A stretch of 64,000 bases of DNA from Lysobacterales bacterium (GCA_022844135.1 JALHMG010000002.1:1-64000), one strand, 5' to 3'. Shown: positions 47,494-56,880, numbered from the stretch's first letter. Translations and numbers: made by a program. The notes: generated from the letters alone by a model not told the origin.

Positions 47494-48168
47494 TCAATCA
47501 GCCAATGTGAATCGAACTGGCACCAACGCCCAGCCGGCAAATGCCGCACCGTCGCGAACGCCCGCGTTGAAACGCCAGTTGCGAGCCGCCTGCATCGCGG
47601 AGCGGTCGAACTCGCGCTGCCCGGAGGACTTCTCGACCTCGATTTTTTCTGGCCGGCCATCGGCCGACACCAGAATTCGCAAGATCACTTCGCCTTGGAT
47701 ACCGCGTCGCAGCATTGCGGGCGGGTAGCGCGGCGGACGTGCTCGCATCATCGACATATCGACAGACGGCGCGACTTCACGCGGCCCATCGCTCGGCGGG
47801 GCCGGTGGCGCCGGCGGCTGCACGGCAATACCTTCGGGATTATCGGTGATCACGTCGGCCACCTGCTCAGGTGGCTCGGGCGGTGGCTCGGGCTTGGGCT
47901 CCTCGCGCTTGATCTCCACCAGCTTGATGATCTTTGGTGGCTCCGGCGGCGGCGGCGGTGGGGGCGGCGGCGGCGGCGGTGGTGGTGGTGGTGGCTCAAG
48001 AAACACGACTTCGATCGTGTTTTCCTGGGGCTTGACCAGCCCTACGGGCGCCTTGGCCGGTAGCAGCAGCAGCCCTACCATGATCGAATGGAAGGTCAAC
48101 GTCACTGCGATCGCAGCGATGCGTTTGAAGCTCAAACCCTGGCGGGTCTGGTGGTCGTTATCTGCCAT
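47494..48168 (-). CDS. tonB: Energy transducer TonB
   Basis: A 224-residue TonB. One N-terminal membrane helix (IAAIAVTLTFHSIMVGLLLLPA) with a His suitable for ExbB contact is followed by an extended proline segment (16 consecutive Pro, then alternating PEPP and charged KREEPKPEPP) spanning the periplasm. The C-terminal TonB domain has YPPAMLRRGIQGEVILRILVSADGRPE and WRFNAGVRDG. It carries energy to TonB-dependent receptors in the outer membrane. Second gene of the operon. Confidence 0.94.
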   Translation of the reverse strand: MADNDHQTRQGLSFKRIAAIAVTLTFHSIMVGLLLLPAKAPVGLVKPQENTIEVVFLEPPPPPPPPPPPPPPPPPEPPKIIKLVEIKREEPKPEPPPEPPEQVADVITDNPEGIAVQPPAPPAPPSDGPREVAPSVDMSMMRARPPRYPPAMLRRGIQGEVILRILVSADGRPEKIEVEKSSGQREFDRSAMQAARNWRFNAGVRDGAAFAGWALVPVRFTLAD

Positions 48169-48336
48169 GAGTGATCACTTTGGATTGCCGTGATATCTGA
48201 CCTCGCACTGCTTGCCCTGGGGCATTGTTGCAGCAGTGCGAGCCTCTCCCGCGAAGATCGATGAAGCTACACCAAACGCGCGACGGCTCACAAGTTAATG
48301 CCAGTGAAGAAAGTACCGTCGCGCATCGGCGAGCGC

Positions 48337-49581
48337 TCAAAGTCCCAACGACTTGAGCGCCTGTTCAGAGTTCTTTTGCGATTCCGGAAAGCCTTTGGCC
48401 TTTTTGAACGCCGCAATCGCCGCCGCCTCATTGCCGCTATCGAGTTCGGCGATTCCAAGCTGGTAGTAGGCGTTGCCGAGCTGCTTGAGATTGCCTTTCT
48501 GGATCGCCGTGGTCAGCGCAACTCGCGCCTCTTGCGGCTTTTCTTCGTCCAACAGCACTTGCCCGACGTACAGATCCGCCGTGCCGTCGTCGGTGGTCAG
48601 CGCGGCGCCTTCACGAAAGAACACCAGCGCGTTGGTCAGATCTTCGCCGTCGTAGTAGGCCTCGCCGATTTGCATCATGCGATCCTTGGTCTTCTTGACC
48701 ACGCCCTTTTCGACACCCTCGCGCATCGCGCCCGCAGCGTCTTTGGGACGCTCGACGTCGCGATAAGCCACATACAGATTCACGTACAAGTTCTCTTGCG
48801 CGATCTTGCCCTGCGAGCGCAAGCCTTCAAGCAGCGTCACGGCATCTTGAGGTTTGTCGGCATCGAGTAGCAGCGCCGACAAGAAGTTGACGAACTCCAC
48901 GTCGTCGGGAGCTTTGGCGAGCACATCGCGGCCGAAGGCAATTGCGTCGTCGGTACGTTCCAGCGACAGCAGGCTGTTGGCCTTCATCTGCGCCCAGGCG
49001 CGCTCGGGCGCATCCCCGGTCGCGTAAGCCTTGTCGATAAAGATCAGCGTGTTCTCGAAATCGTCCTGGTCGAAATAGTTCTTGGCCTGCAACGCCCAAT
49101 TCTTGCCGGTGACCGGATCGGCGTCCTTCGTCCAGTCATCGAACGACGCGATCGACTCCGCAAACTGCTCGTTCATGTGATACAGCTCGGCGAGCGTGAG
49201 CTTGAGCTGGAAATGCTCGGAGTTCGGCAGCGCATCGGTGGCGATGGCGGCTTTGAATGACTCGATAGCTTCCGGCAGCTCATCCTGGTTGTAATGGATG
49301 AAGCCGCGCAGCTGCGCGATCTTCGCCTTCTCGTAAGGGCTGGTTTTACCGCCAGCCAGTTTGTCCAGGGCCTCGATGGCGCCAGCGTAGTCTTCCGCCT
49401 CGTATTGGTCGGCGATCTTGCCGTAAGCCTTGACGAACTTCTGGCTCGACTCGGGCTTCTTGTCCTCACGCCCGCTCTTGCTGACGCTGGCCTCTTCCTT
49501 CTTCGAGCGTGCATCGACGCTCGGCACCGCGAGCGTCAGCGCCGCGCCCAACATCAATGCCGACAACCACACCTTGATCAT
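48337..49581 (-). CDS. Exported TPR-repeat protein of the Ton operon
   Basis: A 414-residue protein with a signal peptide (MIKVWLSALMLGAALTLAVPSVDA), a Lys/Glu/Ser-rich spacer (RSKKEEASVSKSGREDKK), and about nine tetratricopeptide repeats across the rest (e.g. AEDYAGAIEALDKLAGG, QDELPEAIESFKAAI, GNEAAAIAAFKKA). The start ATG at 49581 has GGAGGCG. It is the first gene of the Ton operon, with a 168-bp gap to tonB. TPR genes at this position are common in Xanthomonadales; the protein probably acts as a periplasmic scaffold for the Ton machinery, but this is inference. Confidence 0.85.
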   Translation of the reverse strand: MIKVWLSALMLGAALTLAVPSVDARSKKEEASVSKSGREDKKPESSQKFVKAYGKIADQYEAEDYAGAIEALDKLAGGKTSPYEKAKIAQLRGFIHYNQDELPEAIESFKAAIATDALPNSEHFQLKLTLAELYHMNEQFAESIASFDDWTKDADPVTGKNWALQAKNYFDQDDFENTLIFIDKAYATGDAPERAWAQMKANSLLSLERTDDAIAFGRDVLAKAPDDVEFVNFLSALLLDADKPQDAVTLLEGLRSQGKIAQENLYVNLYVAYRDVERPKDAAGAMREGVEKGVVKKTKDRMMQIGEAYYDGEDLTNALVFFREGAALTTDDGTADLYVGQVLLDEEKPQEARVALTTAIQKGNLKQLGNAYYQLGIAELDSGNEAAAIAAFKKAKGFPESQKNSEQALKSLGL

Positions 49582-49670
49582 GTTCGCCTCCTCGTCCAAA
49601 CGATCTTAATGCTGCAACGCCTTGGACCCGCGCAGAGGGTGAAACGCTCCGCTCAGGCTTAAGCTTGAGT

Positions 49671-50105
49671 TTACTTATTCTTGCCGCGCTCGAGCGGCAA
49701 CTGATCCTGAAGCCATGACGCTAACCCACCCTTGAGGCAGCTGACGTCTGCATAACCGGCCTTGCGTAGCTTTTCGGCCACTTCGCCGCACTGCAGGCCG
49801 CTCTGGCAATACAACAGAATGCCCGACTGCTTGTACTTCAACAGGTCCTTGGCGTCCGGATCCACTTGCGACGGCGTCAGATGACGGGCGCCGCGGATAT
49901 GCCCTTTATCGTAGTCGGCGGTGGGACGTAAATCGACGAGCAGCGACTGGCCCGAATTGATCCTGCGCGTGAACTCGAACGTCGACAAATCGCGAGCGCC
50001 GGATTTCGCCTGGCGCAGTTCGTACACCACCCACGCCACGAGCAAGCCGATAAACAGCGTCCATAGGATCGGATGATTCCCGACAAACTCGAAAAACCGG
50101 TCCAT
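49671..50105 (-). CDS. Membrane-anchored rhodanese-like protein
   Basis: A 144-residue single-domain rhodanese with an N-terminal membrane helix (HPILWTLFIGLLVAWVVYEL). The domain contains LVDLRPTADYDKGHIRGARHL (CH2A motif) and the active-site loop LLYCQSGLQ with catalytic Cys. It resembles YibN of E. coli. Such enzymes transfer sulfane sulfur; the catalytic domain probably faces the cytoplasm. It stands alone on its strand. Confidence 0.88.
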   Translation of the reverse strand: MDRFFEFVGNHPILWTLFIGLLVAWVVYELRQAKSGARDLSTFEFTRRINSGQSLLVDLRPTADYDKGHIRGARHLTPSQVDPDAKDLLKYKQSGILLYCQSGLQCGEVAEKLRKAGYADVSCLKGGLASWLQDQLPLERGKNK

Positions 50106-50193
50106 GCGGTTGCCGCTCGGCGAAAGGGGCGCGGATTATGCACGTAGACGCCGTCAATGGGATGCCGTCGACGGCGCAAGCCATTGGCGCTTG

Positions 50194-50403
50194 TCAGGCA
50201 TCCAGGTCCGGAATCAGCTTGCTCTCGAGAGCGGCGATCATGTCTTTGAGCCGGAGCTTGCGCTTCTTCATGCGCTTGAGCGCGAGCTCGTCGACGCTGT
50301 GCTGGCCGCCAAGGCGCTGGATCATTTCGTCCAGGTCGCGGTGCTCGACACGAAGCTCGACGAGCTTCTGAGCAATGCAGGCCGGGTCTGGAAGCATCAG
50401 CAT
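50194..50403 (-). CDS. YdcH family (DUF465) small protein
   Basis: A 69-residue, highly charged coiled-coil-like protein of the YdcH/DUF465 family: HRDLDEMIQRL, VDELALKRMKKRKLRLKDMI. The family is widespread in proteobacteria with no settled function. It is divergent from ttcA, 122 bp apart. Confidence 0.85.
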   Translation of the reverse strand: MLMLPDPACIAQKLVELRVEHRDLDEMIQRLGGQHSVDELALKRMKKRKLRLKDMIAALESKLIPDLDA

Positions 50404-50525
50404 AGGCCGCGAAGCGAAAAGCAGGGGAGCGCTATCTTAACTCGCGTTGGAACCGGCCATGACGTCTTCCGTCCGGCGCGCGTAGACTCGCGCGCCTTCG
50501 TCTGGTCAATCGCAGAGCCGATCCT

Positions 50526-51389
50526 ATGTCCGCCTCGATGAGCGTCAATCAGCAAAAGTTGGTCAAGCGCCTGCGTCGTTATGTTGGCCAGGCGATCGCC
50601 GACTACAACATGATCGAGGACGGCGATCGCATCATGGTTTGCCTGTCCGGCGGGAAAGACTCCTACGCGATGCTGGATGTGTTGATGGCGCTGCAGAAGA
50701 AAGCGCCAGTGCGTTTCGAGCTCAGAGCCGTGCACCTCGACCAAAAGCAGCCCGACTATCCGCCGGACGTTTTGCCCAAGTACCTGGCAAGCACCGGCGT
50801 GTCGTTTGAGATCCTCGAGCAGGACACTTACAGCGTCGTCAAGCGCGTGGTGCCTGAAGGCAAGACCATGTGTGGCCTTTGTTCGCGCTTGCGGCGCGGA
50901 GCGTTGTATCGCTATGCGGAGGATCATGGCTTCACCAAGATCGCGCTCGGCCACCACCGCGACGATATCGTCGAGACCTTGTTCCTCAACATGTTTCATG
51001 GCACCAAGATTTCCGCGATGCCACCGAAGCTGCTGAGCGACGACGGCAAGCATGTGGTGATCCGCCCGCTGGCCTATGTGCCCGAGGACGACTTGATCGA
51101 CTATGCAAACTTGCGCGGATTCCCGATCATTCCGTGTAATCTTTGTGGTTCGCAGGAAAACGCGCAGCGCAAGATCATCAAATCGATGTTGCACGCCTGG
51201 GAGCGCGAGCACCCCGGTCGCATCGAGAACATTTTCCGAAGCATCACCAATGTGCGCCCATCGCAACTGGCCGATCGCGCGCTCTTCGATTTCCAGAACT
51301 TAGGCTCGCAAGGCCGCGCTGGCGCTGATGCGCATGCGTGGCTGGCGGGCGAATCGCCATCTTTTCCTGAGGTTGTCCATGTGGTTTAA
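50526..51389 (+). CDS. ttcA: tRNA 2-thiocytidine biosynthesis protein TtcA
   Basis: A 287-residue iron-sulfur enzyme thiolating cytidine 32 of certain tRNAs. The PP-loop is [11 protein letters not shown] (about residue 40). Two Cys pairs that hold the Fe-S cluster are present: [14 protein letters not shown] and [12 protein letters not shown]. Length and motifs match TtcA closely. Its 3' end overlaps rdgC by 11 bp. Confidence 0.95.
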   Translation: MSASMSVNQQKLVKRLRRYVGQAIADYNMIEDGDRIMVCLSGGKDSYAMLDVLMALQKKAPVRFELRAVHLDQKQPDYPPDVLPKYLASTGVSFEILEQDTYSVVKRVVPEGKTMCGLCSRLRRGALYRYAEDHGFTKIALGHHRDDIVETLFLNMFHGTKISAMPPKLLSDDGKHVVIRPLAYVPEDDLIDYANLRGFPIIPCNLCGSQENAQRKIIKSMLHAWEREHPGRIENIFRSITNVRPSQLADRALFDFQNLGSQGRAGADAHAWLAGESPSFPEVVHVV

Positions 51390-52275
51390 GAACGCGTCGC
51401 TGCTGCGATTGCCCGCCGACTTTTCGCTACCCACCGAACCTGACGAAGCGCTGGCCGCGCAAGCGCTGCGCAGCCCAGGACCGCTGGAGCTGGAAACCCG
51501 CGGATTCATCTCACCCTTCGGCGATGGCGGCGCACTGTCGCACAGTAGCGGTGGCGCGGTGCTGTTGCATCTGGGCACCGAGGCTCGACTGTTGCCCTCG
51601 TCGGTGGTGCGCGATGCGCTGGACGACAAGTTCGCCGCGCACGAAGCCAAGACCGGGCGCAAGCCGGGCAAGCGCCTGCGCGCGGAAATGCGCGACGCCG
51701 TGCTTGGCGAGCTGCTGCCGCGCGCCTTCATCCAGCGCTCGCGCACGCCCGGATATTTCGATCCAGTGTCGAAGCTGTTGATCGTCGATAGCAGCAGCGA
51801 CAAGGCGTGCGAAACTTTCGCCAGCGTGTTGCGCGAAGCGCTCGGCAGTTTCCCATCGCGCCCGCTCGCCACCGAGGCTTCGCTGCCATTGCTGATGACC
51901 GAATGGCTGATCGCCGGTCAGCCGCCGGAGGGCTTTGCCCTCGGAGACGAATGCGAACTCAAGGATCCATCCGACAACACCTCACAGATCAAATGCAAGC
52001 GGCACGATCTGGGCGCCGATGAAGTGCGTGAGCATGCGCGCGTAGGCAAGCAGGTGAGCCAGTTGAGCCTGGTGTTCGACGATCGGTTGAGCTTTGTGCT
52101 CGATGCGAAAATGAAACTGCGCAAGCTGAAGTTCCTGGACATCGTGGCCGATCAATTGGACGCACAGGACGGCGCCGATCAAGCCACCGTGCTCGACGCC
52201 GAATTCACGCTCATGAGCTTGGAATTACGCCGTTTGTTGGAGCGGCTGGACGCGATTTTGAGGTTCGTCGATTGA
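51379..52275 (+). CDS. rdgC: Recombination-associated protein RdgC
   Basis: A 298-residue ring-shaped DNA-binding protein that modulates RecA. The N-terminus [12 protein letters not shown] is a family hallmark; further matches are [27 protein letters not shown] and ITDMK-like [22 protein letters not shown]. The start is the ATG at 51379, overlapping ttcA by 11 bp. The stop overlaps the next gene start by four bases (TTGA). Confidence 0.95.
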   Translation: MWFKNASLLRLPADFSLPTEPDEALAAQALRSPGPLELETRGFISPFGDGGALSHSSGGAVLLHLGTEARLLPSSVVRDALDDKFAAHEAKTGRKPGKRLRAEMRDAVLGELLPRAFIQRSRTPGYFDPVSKLLIVDSSSDKACETFASVLREALGSFPSRPLATEASLPLLMTEWLIAGQPPEGFALGDECELKDPSDNTSQIKCKRHDLGADEVREHARVGKQVSQLSLVFDDRLSFVLDAKMKLRKLKFLDIVADQLDAQDGADQATVLDAEFTLMSLELRRLLERLDAILRFVD

Positions 52276-53057
52276 CCGCAAAACTGAAGATTCCGCGCAT
52301 TGAGGTCGTTGCGGAGTTTCCTGATGCAATCCACGGATGGCCGCTGATCATCGAGCGCGCGGCGAACGCTCGCATGAAGCTCGCGCTCGGCAGCGGCGAG
52401 GTGCTTTTCGTATGGCCCGAACGCACCTCGCTCGCTCGCGCTCAAGCGTTCTTCAATGAACACCGCGCCTGGCTCGATCGCACCGTACGATCGCACCGAC
52501 GCGTATTCGATCGCGCCGAGGCCGATTTGAAGCTCGACCCGCATTGGCCGGGACGATTACCTTGGTTCGGAAAACTCCTGCCCGTGCACTTCAGCGACGG
52601 TCCGGCGCGGCTCACCGTCCACAGCGACCATCTGGATTGCCGCGTGCCGCTGCATCGCAGTCAACCAGTGCGCGCCGTTCAGCGCTTACTGATCGCGAGC
52701 CTGACCGACGCGCTGACCGCGCGCGCCAGGCAATGGCTGGCCGATTTCGAACCGCGCGTTGGCAGGCGCTGCCAGGACCTCCGAATCAGACCGATGAAAA
52801 GCCTGTGGGGCAGCCTATCGCCGCAGGGCGCCGTTACATTGAACCTGGCCTTGGCGTTCCCCGACGAGCACATTGCCGAATACGTATTGGCGCACGAGAT
52901 GGCGCATTTCATCGAACACGGGCATGGCCCGCGCTTCTGGACCGCCGTCTCGGCCCTGTATCCCGACTACGAAGAGGCGCGCCGCGTTCTGGCCCGCGAG
53001 CATCGTTACCTGCAAGCGCTCCTCGTGCGGCTGACGCGGCCGTGGGTCGGCAGTTGA
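52272..53057 (+). CDS. YgjP-like (DUF45) M48-type metallopeptidase
   Basis: A 261-residue protein of the YgjP/DUF45 (SprT-like) family. The zinc site is VLAHEMAHFIEHGHGPRFW, i.e. HExxH plus a third His six residues later. The preceding MKSLWGSLSPQGAVTLN matches the family motif with R-x-x-WGS-like spacing. It starts at a TTG overlapping the rdgC stop. Family members are thought to act on or near DNA/protein complexes, but the function is poorly known. Confidence 0.85.
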   Translation: MTAKLKIPRIEVVAEFPDAIHGWPLIIERAANARMKLALGSGEVLFVWPERTSLARAQAFFNEHRAWLDRTVRSHRRVFDRAEADLKLDPHWPGRLPWFGKLLPVHFSDGPARLTVHSDHLDCRVPLHRSQPVRAVQRLLIASLTDALTARARQWLADFEPRVGRRCQDLRIRPMKSLWGSLSPQGAVTLNLALAFPDEHIAEYVLAHEMAHFIEHGHGPRFWTAVSALYPDYEEARRVLAREHRYLQALLVRLTRPWVGS

Positions 53058-53070
53058 ATACACGAGATCC

Positions 53071-53853
53071 TTAAAGCGACATCGTGCGACCGCCGTCGAC
53101 GGGCAGGTTGATGCCAGTAATGTAGGACGCCGCGGGCGAGCACAGGAACGCAACGGCATCCGCAACCTCCGACGCGTCGGCGAATCGCCGCATCGGCACG
53201 TGCGCAAGCATGGCGGTGGCCACCGCATCGGCATCAAGGTTGTCCTTCACCTTGCTGGCAATCAGTCCGTCCAGGCGCGCGGTGCGCGTGTATCCGGGCA
53301 ACACGTTGTTAACAGTAATGCCGGCGGCGGCAACTTCGCCGGCCAGCGTCTTCGCCCAGGACGCTACCGCGCCGCGAACGGTGTTGGACACGCCCAGGCC
53401 CGGTATCGGTTCTTTCACCGACGTTGAAATGATGTTGACGATGCGTCCGAAGCCGGCCGCGCGCATCGCCGGAAGGGTTAATTCGGCGAGCAGGCGATTG
53501 ACCAGCAGATGTTGGCCGAAAGTGGCAAGAAACTGCTCCTCGGTTGCGTCGGCGATGGCACCGGGCGGCGGGCCGCCAGTGTTGTTGATCAGGATCTGCG
53601 CCGGATGTTGGGAGAGGTGCTCGGCGACGCGCGTGCGCAAGCCATTGCGGTCATCGTTGCTGACCAGCAGACCGTGGTGGGGACCGCCGCCTGAAACGTC
53701 GAGAACATCGAGCGTTTCGCGCATCCGCCCGTGATCGCGACCGAGAATCGTCACCGCCGCGCCCTGACTGGCGAGCGCCAAGGCGCTCGCGCGCCCGATG
53801 CCTTGCGTGGCGCCACCGACGAGCGCATGTTTGCCGCTGAGGTTGAGGTTCAT
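53071..53853 (-). CDS. SDR family protein lacking the canonical Tyr/Lys catalytic pair
   Basis: A 260-residue Rossmann protein of the classical SDR type. NAD(P) motif GGATQGIGRA (residues 13-22), the INNTGGPPPGA segment where NNAG is usual, catalytic-region Ser in IISTSVKEP, and terminal AVAFLCSPAASYITGINLPVDGG. At the YxxxK position it reads SNTVR, so the catalytic Tyr and Lys are replaced by Ser and Arg. A subfamily with SNxxR and NTGGPPPG is known to occur annotated as oxoacyl-ACP reductases. Its leader is an A/C-rich repeat with no Shine-Dalgarno. Activity uncertain. Confidence 0.85.
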   Translation of the reverse strand: MNLNLSGKHALVGGATQGIGRASALALASQGAAVTILGRDHGRMRETLDVLDVSGGGPHHGLLVSNDDRNGLRTRVAEHLSQHPAQILINNTGGPPPGAIADATEEQFLATFGQHLLVNRLLAELTLPAMRAAGFGRIVNIISTSVKEPIPGLGVSNTVRGAVASWAKTLAGEVAAAGITVNNVLPGYTRTARLDGLIASKVKDNLDADAVATAMLAHVPMRRFADASEVADAVAFLCSPAASYITGINLPVDGGRTMSL

Positions 53854-53854
53854 T

Positions 53855-53900
53855 GTGGGTTCTTGGTTGTGGGTTTTCGGTTGTTGGTTCTGTTTGTTGG
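53855..53900 (-). repeat. A/C-rich CAACAA leader of the SDR gene
   Basis: Read on the minus strand, a tract built of CCAACAA and AACCCACAA units runs to within a base of the SDR ATG. It shows no purine-rich ribosome-binding site. The same kind of repeat is found at 26481-26516 beside phhA. Confidence 0.5.
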
Positions 53901-53922
53901 CGAGCGGTGGATTCTCTTCAAC

Positions 53923-55302
53923 CTACACCACGCGCCCACCCGCCATTCGCACCACGCGATCGCAGAGCGCGGCGCTGACGGCGGCGCTGTGGCTGATCAG
54001 CAATAGCGAAAGCTCGCGTTCCTCCGCCAGCTGATCGATCAACGCAACGATACGCGCCTCGTTCGCTGCGTCGAGAGCGCTGGTGGCTTCATCGCAAATC
54101 AACACCTCCGGTTCAGTGGCCAACGCGCGCGCCAACGCCAGTCGCTGGCGTTGGCCGCCGGACAGCTGGCTTGGATAGCGCTGCGCCATGTCAACCTCGA
54201 GCCCAACCGCCATTAACCAGGACGTTGCGTCGCGGCTCGATCGATATGCACAACCGCGCGCTTCATCGAGCAGCGCATCGATACGTTGCACCGGATTCAG
54301 ACTGCGATAGGGATCCTGAAAAACCATTTGCACGCGCGGCCGCAACCGCCGCAAAGCGCGTGCCGGCAGTTCGTGTATCGCCAGCCCGAACCAACGCACA
54401 TCGCCCGCCACGATCGGCTTGAGACCCAGCAACGCCATCGCCAATGTCGATTTGCCGCTACCCGATTCGCCATGCACGCCGACCCGCTCGCCGCGGTGAA
54501 CATTGAAGTCGACCCGCTCAAGTACGGCGGCCTCCTGCCGCCACCAACGCTTTCGATGAACGACGCTCAGTCGCCTGCTTTCGATTGCGACCTCCTCTCG
54601 CTGTAACGCGCGCGGCCGGCGAATCGGCAGTGAGGTGGGTGCGCCCGCGTCGAGTCGCAACGTTCGATCACAGCGGTCAGCGGCAGTTGCGTCGTGCGTA
54701 ATGAGCAGCAGCGCCATCCCGCGACGGCGAACCTCCGCAAACAACAGGTCGAGTGTTTCGCCGGCCAACGTGGCGTCGAGCGCACTGGTCGGCTCATCGG
54801 CGATCAACACCGTCGGCTCTGGCAGCAGAGTCAGGGCGAGCAGCGCGCGCTGCCGTTGCCCGCCGCTCAGCTCATGCGGGTAACGTTGCAATAGCGAGCG
54901 ATCGAGGCGTACGGCTGCCAGCGCGGCGCCGATCGCCTCGTATCGTGCCGCTCGCGACAACGCCGGGCGATGCACGATCGAACACTCGTGAAGTTGGGTG
55001 GCCAGACGTTTGAGCGGGTGCAGGTTGCTGGCGGCATCCTGAAACACGTAGGCCAGTTGCGCGCCCCGCCAGCGCCGAAAGTCCGCCTCGCTGTCCAGCT
55101 TTGCGCCACGCCATGCGACGGTCCCTTGCGCATCGAGCCCGGGCGGCAGCAGGCCGAGCAAGGCCCGCGCCGTCAGCGATTTGCCGCTACCGGAAGCGCC
55201 GACCAGCGCCAGCGTCTCGCCCTGCGCAAGTTCGAAGCTGACCGGTCCCGCCAGACGACGTGCGCCGCTGCGCACCGATAACTCGTCGACGTACAAGCTC
55301 AT
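53923..55302 (-). CDS. Fused double ATP-binding subunit of a peptide/nickel-type ABC importer (YejF-like)
   Basis: A 459-residue protein with two ABC ATPase domains in tandem. Walker A motifs are GASGSGKS (about residue 35) and GESGSGKST (about residue 280); signatures LSGGQRQRAL and LSGGQRQRLALARAL; Walker B LIADEPTSALD and LICDEATSALD. Fused ATPases of this kind (DppDF or YejF type) drive peptide import. The ATG at 55302 overlaps the permease stop as ATGA. The minus-strand frame remains open far upstream, but that part is the shadow of the permease gene. In the second signature region all residues needed for ATP hydrolysis are visible. Confidence 0.88.
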   Translation of the reverse strand: MSLYVDELSVRSGARRLAGPVSFELAQGETLALVGASGSGKSLTARALLGLLPPGLDAQGTVAWRGAKLDSEADFRRWRGAQLAYVFQDAASNLHPLKRLATQLHECSIVHRPALSRAARYEAIGAALAAVRLDRSLLQRYPHELSGGQRQRALLALTLLPEPTVLIADEPTSALDATLAGETLDLLFAEVRRRGMALLLITHDATAADRCDRTLRLDAGAPTSLPIRRPRALQREEVAIESRRLSVVHRKRWWRQEAAVLERVDFNVHRGERVGVHGESGSGKSTLAMALLGLKPIVAGDVRWFGLAIHELPARALRRLRPRVQMVFQDPYRSLNPVQRIDALLDEARGCAYRSSRDATSWLMAVGLEVDMAQRYPSQLSGGQRQRLALARALATEPEVLICDEATSALDAANEARIVALIDQLAEERELSLLLISHSAAVSAALCDRVVRMAGGRVV

Positions 55303-56114
55303 GCCTCGTCTCCGCGCGCCGCTCGGCGCGCATCGCGCAAACGATCGCCGATCAAGCCAAAGCAAAGCAGCACGGTGCCCATCGCCAGCGCCGGCACCAC
55401 GAGCATCCATGGCGCATAGGCCATATCCTGCACGCCTTCGGCCAAAAGGCTGCCCAGACTGCCGATGCGTTCGCTCGGGGAAAGTCCGAGAAAGGCCAGA
55501 AACGACTCGACCAAGATTGCCTGCGGCACGATGACGCTGATGCCCGTCAGCAGCGCTGGACGCAAGTTCGGCACGACGTGGCGAGTCAGAATGTACGGGC
55601 TGTTGTGGCCTTGCAATTGCGCTGCCAGCACGAACTCCTGGCTCGCCACACGCCTCGCTTCCACTCGCATCGTGCGCGCTACATCGAGCGCCCCGAAGGC
55701 GCCAACGAGCAACATCAGCACCCACAGGCTCGGCTCGAAGAACGCCAGCAACAGGATCGCGATCAGCAGCAGCGGCAGCGCCAACAGCACATCGACCGCG
55801 CGCATCAGCAGCTCATCGACAAACCCGCCGAGATAGCCAGCGGCCGCGCCGACCAGCAGGCCGATGATGGCCGCCAAAGCGCCAGCGCAAAGTCCGATCG
55901 CGATCGACATCGCGGTGGCCAGCACAACGCGGGCCAGCAAGTCGCGGCCGATGGCGTCGGTTCCCAATGGGTGCGTCCAGTTGGACAGCGGCGCAAGCAG
56001 GGCGCGATCCCAATACGGCTGATCGGGCGAGTGAGGCCAGAGCAGCCAACACAACCCGGCCGCTGCGACGAGCAGGAGCAAAACCAGCGCGGGCGTTCGG
56101 ATCGAGGCAGGCAT
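55299..56114 (-). CDS. ABC importer permease, DppC/OppC type
   Basis: A 271-residue permease with about six helices and the C-type signature: THPLGTDAIGRDLLARVV at the N-terminal side and the EAA loop EFVLAAQLQGHNSPYILTRHVVPNL. The start ATG at 56114 precedes a first helix TPALVLLLLVAAAGLCWLL. The usual B-type permease and substrate-binding protein are absent: the other side is the divergent rpoE region. Missing partners may be elsewhere or lost. Substrates of the family are peptides or nickel. Confidence 0.82.
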   Translation of the reverse strand: MPASIRTPALVLLLLVAAAGLCWLLWPHSPDQPYWDRALLAPLSNWTHPLGTDAIGRDLLARVVLATAMSIAIGLCAGALAAIIGLLVGAAAGYLGGFVDELLMRAVDVLLALPLLLIAILLLAFFEPSLWVLMLLVGAFGALDVARTMRVEARRVASQEFVLAAQLQGHNSPYILTRHVVPNLRPALLTGISVIVPQAILVESFLAFLGLSPSERIGSLGSLLAEGVQDMAYAPWMLVVPALAMGTVLLCFGLIGDRLRDARRAARGDEA

Positions 56115-56286
56115 GACGCTACGATACGCATGCGAGGTCGACAAAGTCGCCAGGGAACTTCCGGCCATTCGCGCCAGTCAATGCCGTCGTATACACCGGA
56201 CACCGGGACATTCGATGGGGATCGTGACAGCATTGCGGATCATTCCGCGGACGCCCGAGGCGCCGCTACAACGGGTAGGAGGCGCG

Positions 56287-56862
56287 GTGGAGGAGGCGGC
56301 AATCGATGCGGCGTTGGTCGAGCGTGTGCAGGCGGGCGAGAGACTCGCTTTCGATCTGCTCGTGCGCAAGTACCAGCATCGCATCGTCGCCCTGATTCAG
56401 CGCTTTGTGCCGGATTGGCATGAAGCGCAGGACGTGGCGCAAGAGGCCTTCATCAAGGCGTATCGCGCATTGCCGAACTTTCGTGGCGATAGCGCGTTCT
56501 ACACCTGGATGTACAAGATCGCGGTGAATACGGCAAAGAATTTTCTCGTTTCCCAATCGCGGCGCCCGCCCACGGACGATGTGCTGACCGAAGACGCCGA
56601 ACGCGTCGAGGGCCCGCGCATGAGCGAGGCGGCAACGCCTGACAACGAGTACCTTCGCCAGGAAGTGGAGCGCACGGTGCTTGCGGCGGTCGAGGAACTG
56701 CCAGAAGACATCCGCCAGGCGCTCACTTTGCGCGAGATCGACGGCTTAAGTTACGAAGAGATTTCTGAAGTCATGAACTGCCCGATCGGTACCGTGCGTT
56801 CGCGGATATTTCGTGGACGAGACGCGGTCGACAAGCGGCTGCGGCCATTGCTTCAAGGTTGA
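56287..56862 (+). CDS. rpoE: ECF sigma factor RpoE
   Basis: A 191-residue sigma-E type factor controlling envelope stress genes. Region 2 reads AFDLLVRKYQHRIVALIQRF, DVAQEAFIKAYRALPNFRGDSAFYTWMYKIAVN; region 4 reads LPEDIRQALTLREIDGLSYEEISEVMNCPIGTVRSRIFR. The GTG at 56287 is chosen because AGGAGG lies five bases upstream and the length equals E. coli RpoE (191). An ATG at 56215 would add 24 residues without a good RBS. Followed by rseA and rseB. Confidence 0.93.
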   Translation: MEEAAIDAALVERVQAGERLAFDLLVRKYQHRIVALIQRFVPDWHEAQDVAQEAFIKAYRALPNFRGDSAFYTWMYKIAVNTAKNFLVSQSRRPPTDDVLTEDAERVEGPRMSEAATPDNEYLRQEVERTVLAAVEELPEDIRQALTLREIDGLSYEEISEVMNCPIGTVRSRIFRGRDAVDKRLRPLLQG

Positions 56863-56880
56863 TTGAGACCCTTCAATTCG

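Noticed and set aside
47930-48000. GGC/GGT-rich tract within tonB as a possible repeat or structural element
   Set aside because: It codes for the polyproline stretch expected in TonB and is explained by the protein.
55303-55725. N-terminal extension of the fused ABC ATPase
   Set aside because: This stretch is the antisense/frame shadow of the permease gene; ATPase homology starts at the ATG at 55302, which overlaps the permease stop.
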